This document shows positions 1 through 6,791 of a DNA stretch of 15,668 nt, in pieces (the first letter of the stretch is position 1; the number at the start of each line of letters is the position of its first letter). The DNA comes from Coriobacteriales bacterium (GTDB lineage: Bacteria > Actinomycetota > Coriobacteriia > Coriobacteriales > UBA8131), in assembly GCA_031254905.1 (NCBI GenBank), contig JAIRTN010000175.1, positions 1 to 15,668 of the forward strand. Reading direction: 5' to 3'. The notes beneath the pieces were generated by a model that was not told the DNA's origin, made no database searches, and saw only the letters and a list, made by a program, of their open reading frames with translations. A program made the position numbers and the translations under genes.

Positions 1-13
1 TCCCCCTTTCATC

Positions 14-96
14 ATACTCGGGCTTGACCCGAGTATCCAGTCGAGCGGTTGTGGGTCGCTACTCATGGACTAGATTGCCGGAACAAGTCCGGCAAT
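14..96. repeat. Palindromic dispersed repeat (two hairpins)
   Basis: Two perfect inverted repeats lie close together. The first has 9-bp arms at 14-22 and 28-36 (ATACTCGGG / CCCGAGTAT) around a 5-nt loop. The second has 9-bp arms at 74-82 and 88-96 (ATTGCCGGA / TCCGGCAAT), also with a 5-nt loop. The second is flanked by GACTAG before and GACG after. Related edge sequences recur at 12435-12472 and 14441-14487, so this looks like a REP-type intergenic element. It sits upstream of the MOSC gene and may affect RNA stability or readthrough from the gene to the left; that role is inferred. Confidence 0.7.
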
Positions 97-188
97 GACG
101 GAGTGGAGATTGTCTGCCAAGTTCAACAAAACGAACATTGTTACCAATAATTCATAGTAATCCTCTAGGAATTAACCGGATATTGTTT

Positions 189-221
189 TATACTTTGCTC
201 CTCAGTATGCTTGAGAGGAGG
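189..221 (+). promoter_or_regulatory. Candidate -10 box and ribosome binding site of the MOSC gene
   Basis: TATACT at 189-194 resembles a -10 box, but no convincing -35 is found at 16-18 bp upstream. AGAGGAGG at 214-221 is a strong Shine-Dalgarno sequence 11 nt before the ATG at 233 and supports that start. The promoter part is weak; the ribosome binding site is solid. No molybdenum-cofactor riboswitch core was recognised in 97-232. Confidence 0.4.
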
Positions 222-232
222 AACGTGAAACG

Positions 233-805
233 ATGACAACTCTTGCACACGAAAGTCGAAGTGACACACCGGGCGCGGTAGGCGCTGCATGCGGTACGGT
301 CACATCCATCAATATTTCCGAAAGAAAGGGTACGCGCAAAACCCCTCTCACGAGTGGGGCCGCACGCGTTATCATCGGCTCGGGTGTTGAAAACGACGCT
401 CACGCCGGCGCCTGGCACCGACAGGTGTCCTTTCTCGCCAAGGAGTCCATTGAGAAAGCACGGACACTTGGGCTTGACGTAAAAGAGGGCGACTTCGCCG
501 AAAACATCACCACAGAAGGCATTGACCTCCCCTCCATCCCCGTGGGGACGCTGCTTCGCGTTGGTGATACCGAACTCGAAATCAGCCAAATCGGCAAGGT
601 TTGCCACACGCGCTGCGCCATCTACCATCTCGCGGGCGATTGCATCTTCCCGCGCGAGGGTATTTTTAGCGTTGTCCGCAGAGAGGGCACGATAAAGGTC
701 GGCGACTCCGTTGAGGTTGTCAAATGGGGCGATGGCAACTGCGATGCCACGCCGCAGGAGGCTCTTGACGAGGTCGAAGCGGCTCGCGCCGCTGGCACGC
801 TGTGA
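233..805 (+). CDS. MOSC-domain protein (sulfur-carrier / molybdenum-cofactor related)
   Basis: A 190-aa cytosolic protein. A non-conserved N-terminal stretch of about 20 residues is followed by a single MOSC domain: an N-terminal RKGTRK motif (31-36), DAHAG (55-59), RQVS (63-66), GDFAENI (86-92), and the Cys-containing block GKVCHTRCAIY (121-131), then GDCIFPREGIF (135-145). MOSC domains are proposed to bind sulfur or mediate sulfur transfer to metal cofactors, and Cys124, Cys128 and Cys137 are the candidate sulfur ligands. The length fits stand-alone bacterial MOSC proteins. The start is set by AGAGGAGG 11 nt upstream. The cysteine desulfurase gene follows 124 bp downstream on the same strand, which suggests a sulfur donor and acceptor pair. 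The exact substrate is not known from sequence; it could serve molybdenum cofactor or be a general sulfur-transfer or detoxification protein of the YiiM type. Confidence 0.9.
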   Translation: MTTLAHESRSDTPGAVGAACGTVTSINISERKGTRKTPLTSGAARVIIGSGVENDAHAGAWHRQVSFLAKESIEKARTLGLDVKEGDFAENITTEGIDLPSIPVGTLLRVGDTELEISQIGKVCHTRCAIYHLAGDCIFPREGIFSVVRREGTIKVGDSVEVVKWGDGNCDATPQEALDEVEAARAAGTL

Positions 806-929
806 TTTTCGTGACGTATTCAGCAAACAAAACGCGGCGTAATTCTCCCCATTTAAGGGTTTTTCGCTGTTTCTCGGTTCAAGAGTCGAAACGGGCGCCA
901 CATTCAGGACAGAATATGAGAAAGGACTG

Positions 930-2132
930 ATGATGACTCGTCAGATATACCTTGATAACGCGGCAACCACCGCCGTATTTCCCGAAGTTGTAGAGGCCAT
1001 GCTGCCTTGGTTTACCGAGAGTTTTGGCAATCCTTCGTCGCTGTATACCTTTGGGCAGGACGCCAAGGCCGCTATCAGCGACGCGCGGGCGCGCATTGCC
1101 TCGCACCTGAACGCCCAGCCGCAGGACATTTATTTTACCTCCTGTGGCACCGAGAGCAACAACTGGGCGATTAAGGCGAGCGCCGAGGCTTACGCGCACA
1201 AGGGCAAGCACATCATCACGACTTCTGTCGAGCACCATGCCACCTCCCATTCAACCGAATGGCTTGAGAGGAAGGGTTTTGAGGTGACTTATCTGCCGGT
1301 GGACAAGGATGGCCTTGTTGACCCTGCCGGGCTGGCTGCGGCGCTTCGCGACGACACCGTTCTTGTCACCATTATCCTTGGTAATAACGAAATTGGTACC
1401 ATTCAGCCCGTCGCCGAACTTGCCGCTATCGCGCACGAGCGTGGCGCTTTGTTTCATACCGACGCGGTGCAGGCGCTCGCGCATATACCCGTTGATGTTG
1501 AGCAACTCGGCGTGGACATGCTCTCTGCCTCGGGGCATAAGTTTCATGGACCTAAGGGCATCGGGCTGCTCTATATCAGGAAGGGCGTGAAGACGCGCTC
1601 GCTTCTGCATGGCGGTGCGCAGGAACGCAAGCGGCGCGCCGGGACGGAGAATGTTCCTTATATCATGGGCATGGCGAAGGCGCTCGATTTGTGCATGGAG
1701 CGCTTTGACGAGCGTGTTGCGCACGAGTTGGAACTGCGCGACCACCTCATTGAGCGCGTGCTTGCGGAAATCAAATATGTGCGCCTCAACGGGCATCGCA
1801 GCCTGAGGTTGCCCAACAACGCGAATTTTAGCTTTGAGTTTATTGAGGGCGAATCGCTTTTGCTTACCCTTGAGCAGAAGGGGGTACTTGCCTCCAGCGG
1901 TTCTGCCTGCGCGTCTGGCTCGCTCGACCCGAGCCACGTACTGCTGGCAATCGGGCTGCCACATGAGATTGCGCACGGCTCGCTGCGGCTGACGATTGGG
2001 GAGGAGACCACGCGCGAGGACATCGACTACACCGTTGAGGCCATCAAGGAGGTTGTTGAGCGGCTTCGCATGATGAGCCCGCTCTTTGAGGACTTCGTTC
2101 ATGGCAAGAAGGCCCTTTCGGCGGTGCACTGA
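930..2132 (+). CDS. nifS: Cysteine desulfurase, NifS/IscS family
   Basis: A 400-aa PLP enzyme that takes sulfur from L-cysteine as a protein-bound persulfide, giving alanine, and feeds Fe-S assembly. Visible landmarks are YLDNAATT (7-14), GTESNN (73-78), the cofactor-stacking His102 in VEHHA, the HTDAVQ block with Asp178 and Gln181, the PLP lysine Lys204 in SGHKFHGPKG, GTEN (238-241), and catalytic Cys327 in SGSACASGS. The long loop around Cys327 places it in the class I (NifS/IscS) group rather than SufS. Length is normal. Two ATGs stand in tandem (930 and 933). AAAGGA at 921-926 is 3 nt from the first and 6 nt from the second, so initiation at 933 is equally plausible. nifU follows in the same direction after a G-rich 182-bp gap, supporting a NifS/NifU pair. 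The upstream MOSC gene may be a second sulfur acceptor. Confidence 0.96.
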   Translation: MMTRQIYLDNAATTAVFPEVVEAMLPWFTESFGNPSSLYTFGQDAKAAISDARARIASHLNAQPQDIYFTSCGTESNNWAIKASAEAYAHKGKHIITTSVEHHATSHSTEWLERKGFEVTYLPVDKDGLVDPAGLAAALRDDTVLVTIILGNNEIGTIQPVAELAAIAHERGALFHTDAVQALAHIPVDVEQLGVDMLSASGHKFHGPKGIGLLYIRKGVKTRSLLHGGAQERKRRAGTENVPYIMGMAKALDLCMERFDERVAHELELRDHLIERVLAEIKYVRLNGHRSLRLPNNANFSFEFIEGESLLLTLEQKGVLASSGSACASGSLDPSHVLLAIGLPHEIAHGSLRLTIGEETTREDIDYTVEAIKEVVERLRMMSPLFEDFVHGKKALSAVH

Positions 2133-2314
2133 GAGGGTACGGAGGGGTGCCGGGTGCTGGCACGGGGGCGCGGGGGCGCGACTGGCTCCAGACACTGGAA
2201 AGATGCGGGGGAGTATGAGGGTACGAAGGGGTGCGGAGGGGCCGCAAAAGGGGTATTAAGATACGAATCTGCGAAAGCCCTCGGGAATGCCGCAGAAAGA
2301 GCAAGGAGACTGCA
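2133..2314 (+). repeat. G-rich nifS-nifU spacer with direct repeat and possible G-quadruplex
   Basis: The spacer holds an 18-bp direct repeat with one mismatch (2133-2150 and 2217-2234; GAGGGTACGRAGGGGTGC). Between the copies lies a G-tract series on the coding strand: GGGG at 2144-2147, GGG at 2152-2154, GGGGG at 2164-2168 and GGGGG at 2172-2176, with loops of 4, 9 and 3 nt. In mRNA this could form a quadruplex. The open frame runs through from 2231, but this segment reads as Arg/Lys-rich non-family sequence and the ribosome binding site lies after it, so it is treated as untranslated. AAGGAGA at 2303-2309 is the nifU ribosome binding site. Confidence 0.6.
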
Positions 2315-2761
2315 ATGGCCTATTCAGAGAAAGTTATGGAGCATTTTACTAACCCGCGGAACATGGGGGAAATCGAAAACCCCAGCGGCGTAGGAACCGT
2401 AGGCAACGCTCAGTGCGGCGATATTATGCGCGTGTATTTTGACATCGACGACGCTGGTATCATTCGCGATGTGAAGTTTAAGACCTTCGGTTGCGCGGCC
2501 GCCGTAGCGACAAGCAGCATGGCGACCGAACTGGTGAAGGGTAAGACCGTCCAAGAGGCGCTTGCTGTGACCAATAAGGCCGTCTGCGAGGCCCTCGACG
2601 GGTTGCCGCCCATCAAGGTGCATTGTTCGCTTCTCGCAGAAGAAGCAATTCACGCCGCCCTATGGGATTACGCGGAGAAAAACGGCATCGTCATCGAAGG
2701 ACTCGAGAAACCGAAAAGCGACATCCATGAGGACGAAGACGAGGGCGACGACGATTACTGA
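2315..2761 (+). CDS. nifU: Fe-S cluster assembly scaffold NifU/IscU, N-terminal type
   Basis: A 148-aa scaffold protein on which NifS-derived sulfur and iron are assembled into an Fe-S cluster. The IscU fold signature is complete: YSEKVMEHFTNPRN near the N-terminus, Cys34 and Asp36 in NAQCGD, Cys60 in TFGCAAA, and Cys104 in KVHCSLLAE, which are the three ligand cysteines plus the Asp. The C-terminal 20 residues are very acidic (EDEDEGDDDY) and carry no NifU C-terminal thioredoxin-like domain. The start is the ATG at 2315, preceded by AAGGAGA with 5-nt spacing; longer in-frame starts upstream give non-homologous sequence. The stop overlaps the next ATG by one base (TGATG), so translation is coupled to the Rrf2 gene. 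An extra cysteine, Cys91, is present. Very likely functional. Confidence 0.95.
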   Translation: MAYSEKVMEHFTNPRNMGEIENPSGVGTVGNAQCGDIMRVYFDIDDAGIIRDVKFKTFGCAAAVATSSMATELVKGKTVQEALAVTNKAVCEALDGLPPIKVHCSLLAEEAIHAALWDYAEKNGIVIEGLEKPKSDIHEDEDEGDDDY

Positions 2762-3168
2762 TGAAAACTTCCTCGAAAGCGCGCTACTCACTCCACTTGG
2801 TCATCGACATCGCCCAGCATCAGGATAAAGGGCCGGTGCCGCTGCGTGAGGTTGCGTTCAGGCAGAATATTTCACTCAAGTATCTTGAACATCTCGCTAA
2901 AGCGCTGGCTCGTGGCGGCTATCTGAACAGCGTGCGCGGCGCGCAGGGCGGTTATCTGCTCGCGCGTGCGGCAACCGACATCACCGCCGGGGACGTCATG
3001 CGCGCCGCCGAAGGCGGCTTTCTCGCTGTGGCCTGTATCGAAGCGGGGGCGCCAAGCTGCCCGCGGCAGGGGCACTGTGGCACCTCGCGTTTTTGGTCGG
3101 GTCTGCGCGACACGATAGAAAACTACGTAGACCACATTACCATAGCGGAATTGGCGGGCGACGCGTAG
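2761..3168 (+). CDS. Rrf2-family transcription regulator, IscR-like
   Basis: A 135-aa DNA-binding protein. The N-terminal winged helix-turn-helix is recognisable from SSKARYSLHLVIDIA (4-18), LREVAFRQNISLKYLEHL (28-45) and the wing VRGAQGGYLLAR (58-69). Three cysteines follow: Cys92, Cys100 and Cys106 (C-x7-C-x5-C), placed like the Fe-S ligands of IscR, where the spacing is slightly tighter. It probably binds an Fe-S cluster and adjusts transcription of cluster-assembly genes. The start overlaps the nifU stop, so it is made with NifS and NifU and could autoregulate the block. No IscR-type operator was recognised upstream of the MOSC or nifS genes. It could instead be a CymR- or NsrR-like relative; the Cys set argues for a cluster sensor. 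Confidence 0.88.
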   Translation: MKTSSKARYSLHLVIDIAQHQDKGPVPLREVAFRQNISLKYLEHLAKALARGGYLNSVRGAQGGYLLARAATDITAGDVMRAAEGGFLAVACIEAGAPSCPRQGHCGTSRFWSGLRDTIENYVDHITIAELAGDA

Positions 3169-3244
3169 GTCTTTGCGGGGAAAGCGCCCCAAATCCGCCG
3201 CCGCTCGCCCCTTTAAGACGCACTTCGTGCTACCATAGTACCGT

Positions 3245-3320
3245 GCCCTCGTAGCTCAGGGGATAGAGCACAGCTCTCCTAAAGCTGGTGTCGACCGTTC
3301 GATTCGGCCCGAGGGCACCA
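3245..3320 (+). tRNA. tRNA-Arg (anticodon CCU)
   Basis: A 76-nt cloverleaf with encoded CCA. The acceptor stem is GCCCTCG paired with CGAGGGC, followed by discriminator A and CCA. The D arm is GCTC/GAGC with an 8-nt loop. The anticodon stem CAGCT/AGCTG encloses loop CTCCTAA, giving anticodon CCT at 3278-3280, which reads AGG (Arg). The variable loop is GTGTC. The T stem GACCG/CGGCC has one A-C mismatch at its second pair, with T loop TTCGATT. It lies 76 bp after the Rrf2 gene and has no clear terminator behind it. TACCAT at 3231-3236 could be a -10 box, without a good -35. Confidence 0.95.
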
Positions 3321-3344
3321 CTTCCTTCTCACTACTTCCTTCTC
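3320..3344. repeat. 11-bp direct repeat touching the tRNA 3' end
   Basis: ACTTCCTTCTC occurs exactly at 3320-3330 and 3334-3344, the first copy beginning on the terminal A of the tRNA CCA. It is followed by GCTACTC-GTTACTC, two 7-mers differing at one position. The whole spacer between the tRNA and the stop of the minus-strand ABC gene is thus low-complexity pyrimidine repeats. No transcription terminator is visible here on either strand. Confidence 0.6.
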
Positions 3345-3352
3345 GCTACTCG

Positions 3353-6300
3353 TTACTCACTCCTGAGGGCCTCAACCGGGTCGCGGCGCGAGGCGGCCGA
3401 GGAGGGTATCAGCCCGGCGACAAAGGTCAAGCCCATGCTGATGAACACGAGGGCCAGCGCGGGGGCAAGGGGCAGAATCGCGATGTTTTGAACCCCAAAG
3501 GTCGAAGCCACAATGATGTTTGCCGGTATCGACAGTGCCAGCGTTATCAGTATTCCCATGACCCCAGCGGTAAAGCCAACAATCAGTGTTTCGGCGTTAA
3601 ACACGTTGCCGATGTCGCGCTTGCGGGCCCCGATGGCACGCAGGATACCTATCTCCTTCCTGCGTTCCAAAACCGAGATATAGGTGATGACGCCAATCAT
3701 GATTGACGAAACCACCAGTGAGATGGCGACAAAGGCGACAAGCACGTAGCTTATCATGTTGATGATGTCGGTTACGGATGTCATAAGAAGGCCAACGATG
3801 TCGTTATAGGTGATAACTTGGTCCTCCTTACCCTGATCTGTTTTTTCCTCGTTGTAGGAAGTGAGGATGTCTATCACCTTTTGCTTGTTCTCGAAATCGA
3901 TGGGATAGACGTTGATTCCCGAGGGCCGAGAAACCTCGGCATAGCCGAGGTGCCGCAGGTTGTTGTCATAGGTGTTGCTCTCGCTCGACATCATAGCCAT
4001 CATGAGTTGCGAGAGTTCCTCCTCGCTCATGTTGAACTGGAAGGCGTTCGCGAAAGCCTCTTGGTCGATGTGCATGGCATTTGCCATATTGGCGCTCATC
4101 TGCGCCATGGCCGCACTCATGCCGTTTGTAATCTGCCGCTGCATGGTCGTCATCACGGCGGTGATATAGCCTTGCATCATGGTCTGCATGTACTCGGCGA
4201 AGGCCTGCTGCACCTCATTTTGGATGTCCTCAACGTCGATTGCCTCGTTTATTTTGATTTCCAGTTGCGCCCGCACCTCGGGTATCGCAAGATAGTCCGC
4301 AAAGCCGTTGATAATCTCATCCGGTGTCGTCAGCCCATTGGCAAAGGCGTACATGAGGTATTGGCCCAGCACCTCACTCGCGAGAGGAGCGAGCGCATCG
4401 GTGGGCACGTCAATGTTGGCCGTCGAGATAAAATCCGCCAAGTCCAACGTGGGCATCGACGGCAGATTGGCGTATAGAGCGTTGGGGTTCATGACGCCGG
4501 AGAGGTCAATATTGAGCATGGAATTATCGATGGAGAAGGCATTGCGCATCGCCTCCTCGTCAATCGTCATGAGGTCGGTCAGGGCAAAGTCGTCAAAGGC
4601 CGAGTTCTCCATCTCCTCCTCAAAGGTCTTACCGGTAAACACGTTGACGTTTCTGTCCGCCAGTTGGTCTTTGACAATGCGCGCCTGCGCGGCCTTCTCC
4701 ATCAGATGCAGCGTAAGCGACGACGGGTAGTAAATACCGGGCGTCAGCGACGTGGCGGTGGCATCAGGATTCTCGCGCAAAACGCCAACGATACTCAAAG
4801 TCTCGCCCTTATCCACCAATTCTTTCATATACTTCTCATCGCTACGGCGGTCCGTCCAAACTCCGTAAGTCTCATCGCGGGTATAAAAATCTGATGCGGA
4901 GACAAGCTTGAACGTCACGTCGAGTATATCCTCTCCCGTAAATTCAAATACATCCTCGGGCGTTGTGACATCCTCGTTGTTGTTGAACTGCTTTATCATC
5001 TCGTCGAGTTCTTTCGGGTCGCGCAGGCCCATCATGTAGAGCATGTAGTCGTTGATGCCCCCGCGATAATCAAGTACGACGACGCATTCGTTATAGCTCT
5101 CGGGCCACCTGCCCGCCACAACGTCATACTGGTCGACGAGCAGCCTCGTGTTCTCGATGAGAGGGCTGAATACCGTTGTGTTCATCCCCATACTCATGAA
5201 CTGCCCAAAGCCGCCGCCCGTATCGATGCCCATGGTTCGCGTGAGAATGTCCGGGTTGACTTGGATTGGCCCTCTGGAGGTATCGGAGGAAAATATCTGG
5301 GGTGTGATGTCGTAGGAATACTCGATGCTGTTGACGTATTCGTTCACTCCCCCGCCGTTTGCGTCAAAATAAGTCTTGAGAGCGGCGAGGTCGTTTTGCC
5401 CGATGCTGGAAAACATGCTGACGATGCTTTTTGTCTCCCTGATATTGACTTGCTGCGTCGCGTCGTTTGCGCCGGAGTTAGAGGCGCTGCCGGAGCCACT
5501 ACCCGAGCCGCCGTCCGAGCCGGAACCAGAGGTCGAACTACCCGAGCCCGAGCCAAGCGAGGAGGAGAGCATGGCCGTCAAATCCATGCCGGTACCCCGA
5601 ATGCTCAGGGGATAGACGGTGAGAAGGTTCTCCTCCACATCCTTAATATAACTATTGACGCCGTTTGCGAGCGAGAGAATCGCCGCGATGCCGATGATGC
5701 CGATGGAGCCAGCGAAGGCCGTCATGATGGTGCGGCCCTTCTTGGTCATGAGATTGGTAAAAGAAAGCGCGATGGCTGTGAGAAACGACATGGACGTGCG
5801 CCGAGTTTGCTTCTCCTTGCCCGCTACATCTTCGATGGTGGGGACGAAGGGATTGCTGTCCGCCTGTATGTGGCCATCATAAAGATTGACGATGCGGTTT
5901 GCGTAGCGTGCAGCGAGCTCAGGATTGTGCGTAACCATGATGACAAGGCGGTTTTTTGCTATCTCGGTGAGCAGGCCCATGATTTGTACGCTCGTCTTGG
6001 AATCGAGGGCGCCGGTGGGTTCGTCCGCCAACACGATTTCGGGGTCGTTGATGAGGGCGCGGGCGATGGCAACGCGCTGCATCTGACCGCCGGAAAGCTG
6101 ATTGGGCTTTTTGTGGATATGCTCGGCGAGGCCGACTTCCTCAAGCGCCTCGATGGCTCGCCGCCTGCGCTGCGCCTTTGAAACGCCCGACAGCGTAAGT
6201 GCAAGTTCTACATTGACAAGAACCGACTGATGGGGAATGAGGTTGTAGCTTTGGAATACGAAGCCGATACGGTTGTTGCGGTAGGTGTCCCAGTCGCGGT

Positions 6301-6520
6301 CGCGATAGCGCTTTGTCGAGATGCCATCGATGATGAGGTCGCCCGAATCGTAGTGGTCGAGGCCGCCAACAATGTTGAGCAAGGTGGTTTTTCCCGAACC
6401 CGAAGGCCCGAGAATGGCAACAAATTCATTGTCGCGAAACGCGATGTCCACGTTATCGAGAGCAACCTGTTCAAAGCCTGCCGTCTTGTAGGCTTTACGA
6501 ACTTCCGCAAGTTGTAGCAT
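3353..6520 (-). CDS. MacB/FtsX-type ABC transporter, ATPase-permease fusion
   Basis: A 1055-aa single-chain ABC protein. The N-terminal ATPase (about 1-225) has Walker A GPSGSGKT (38-45), Q-loop Gln90, signature LSGGQ (142-146), Walker B IVLADEP (162-168) and H-loop His198, matching the MacB/LolD subgroup. A first membrane helix lies near 264-288. A large outside domain (about 290-915) follows, with a Ser/Gly linker at 319-350 and a Met-rich helical stretch at 778-844. Three helices close the protein (about 918-948, 975-1000, 1012-1038), with the coupling segment ERRKEIGILRAIGARKRDI (952-970) typical of FtsX/MacB permeases. Such proteins act by transmembrane force transmission, exporting or extracting peptides or lipoproteins. 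No partner lies alongside, so a homodimer is expected. Start: ATG with GGAAAGG 7 nt upstream. Substrate unknown. Confidence 0.93.
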   Translation of the reverse strand: MLQLAEVRKAYKTAGFEQVALDNVDIAFRDNEFVAILGPSGSGKTTLLNIVGGLDHYDSGDLIIDGISTKRYRDRDWDTYRNNRIGFVFQSYNLIPHQSVLVNVELALTLSGVSKAQRRRRAIEALEEVGLAEHIHKKPNQLSGGQMQRVAIARALINDPEIVLADEPTGALDSKTSVQIMGLLTEIAKNRLVIMVTHNPELAARYANRIVNLYDGHIQADSNPFVPTIEDVAGKEKQTRRTSMSFLTAIALSFTNLMTKKGRTIMTAFAGSIGIIGIAAILSLANGVNSYIKDVEENLLTVYPLSIRGTGMDLTAMLSSSLGSGSGSSTSGSGSDGGSGSGSGSASNSGANDATQQVNIRETKSIVSMFSSIGQNDLAALKTYFDANGGGVNEYVNSIEYSYDITPQIFSSDTSRGPIQVNPDILTRTMGIDTGGGFGQFMSMGMNTTVFSPLIENTRLLVDQYDVVAGRWPESYNECVVVLDYRGGINDYMLYMMGLRDPKELDEMIKQFNNNEDVTTPEDVFEFTGEDILDVTFKLVSASDFYTRDETYGVWTDRRSDEKYMKELVDKGETLSIVGVLRENPDATATSLTPGIYYPSSLTLHLMEKAAQARIVKDQLADRNVNVFTGKTFEEEMENSAFDDFALTDLMTIDEEAMRNAFSIDNSMLNIDLSGVMNPNALYANLPSMPTLDLADFISTANIDVPTDALAPLASEVLGQYLMYAFANGLTTPDEIINGFADYLAIPEVRAQLEIKINEAIDVEDIQNEVQQAFAEYMQTMMQGYITAVMTTMQRQITNGMSAAMAQMSANMANAMHIDQEAFANAFQFNMSEEELSQLMMAMMSSESNTYDNNLRHLGYAEVSRPSGINVYPIDFENKQKVIDILTSYNEEKTDQGKEDQVITYNDIVGLLMTSVTDIINMISYVLVAFVAISLVVSSIMIGVITYISVLERRKEIGILRAIGARKRDIGNVFNAETLIVGFTAGVMGILITLALSIPANIIVASTFGVQNIAILPLAPALALVFISMGLTFVAGLIPSSAASRRDPVEALRSE

Positions 6521-6791
6521 GCTGATACCTTTCCGACAGGCATAGAAAAACAGCCTGCTCCCTCTGGTTCGGTTCTATCCATACTCCCAAAAGAAATACT
6601 AAAAGAAAATAGCGCAAGGACAGTATCCGTTTATGTGGATAGATTGCCCCCCTTTGCCACACTACCGTTACAGGTATGTTACTATTTGTTCTCTGGACAG
6701 AGCCCCTACGTCCTCCTCGGGAAGGGATGACTAATGCGGCGCTTCCTAAGAAAAAGAGAGATACACACCCTTTTGGGAAAGGGGGAACAGC
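6521..6791. promoter_or_regulatory. Divergent intergenic region, ABC gene / lipoprotein-ilvBN
   Basis: This 271-bp region separates two leftward and rightward transcription units and should hold both promoters. Rightward, TTGCCA at 6654-6659 is a fair -35, with TATGTT at 6675-6680 (15-bp spacer) as a poor -10. An 8-bp inverted repeat (TCTATCCA 6574-6581, TGGATAGA 6636-6643) spans 70 bp and could be an operator or chance. CTCTGGACAGAG at 6691-6702 is a small palindrome. No T-box motif and no leader peptide rich in Leu, Val or Ile codons was found, so classical ilv attenuation is not supported. Confidence 0.35.
6768..6785 (+). promoter_or_regulatory. Hairpin covering the lipoprotein ribosome binding site
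   Basis: CCCTTT (6768-6773) and AAAGGG (6778-6783) form a perfect 6-bp stem with loop TGGG. The 3' arm overlaps the Shine-Dalgarno tract GGGGG (6781-6785), which sits 6 nt before the ATG at 6792. A 22-codon open frame at 6727-6795 runs through the hairpin and ends in an ATGA overlap with the lipoprotein start, so ribosomes on it could open the stem. Its own ribosome binding site is badly spaced, so it may not be translated. Confidence 0.45.

Noticed and set aside
97..232. Molybdenum-cofactor riboswitch upstream of the MOSC gene
   Set aside because: The AT-rich leader has none of the conserved blocks of that riboswitch.
848..863. Possible terminator after the MOSC gene (CCC...GGG then five T)
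   Set aside because: Only a 3-bp stem can form, too weak for an intrinsic terminator.
1251..2195. A 314-codon open frame on the minus strand inside nifS
   Set aside because: It is antisense to an intact, motif-complete nifS, has no ribosome binding site and shows no recognisable domain; long antisense frames are expected at this GC content.
5261..6181. A 306-codon plus-strand open frame inside the ABC gene
   Set aside because: It lies opposite the ATPase domain, whose motifs are all intact; the composition is that of a shadow frame.
6521..6791. T-box or peptide attenuator for ilvBN
   Set aside because: No T-box core motif and no leader peptide with clustered Leu/Val/Ile codons could be found.
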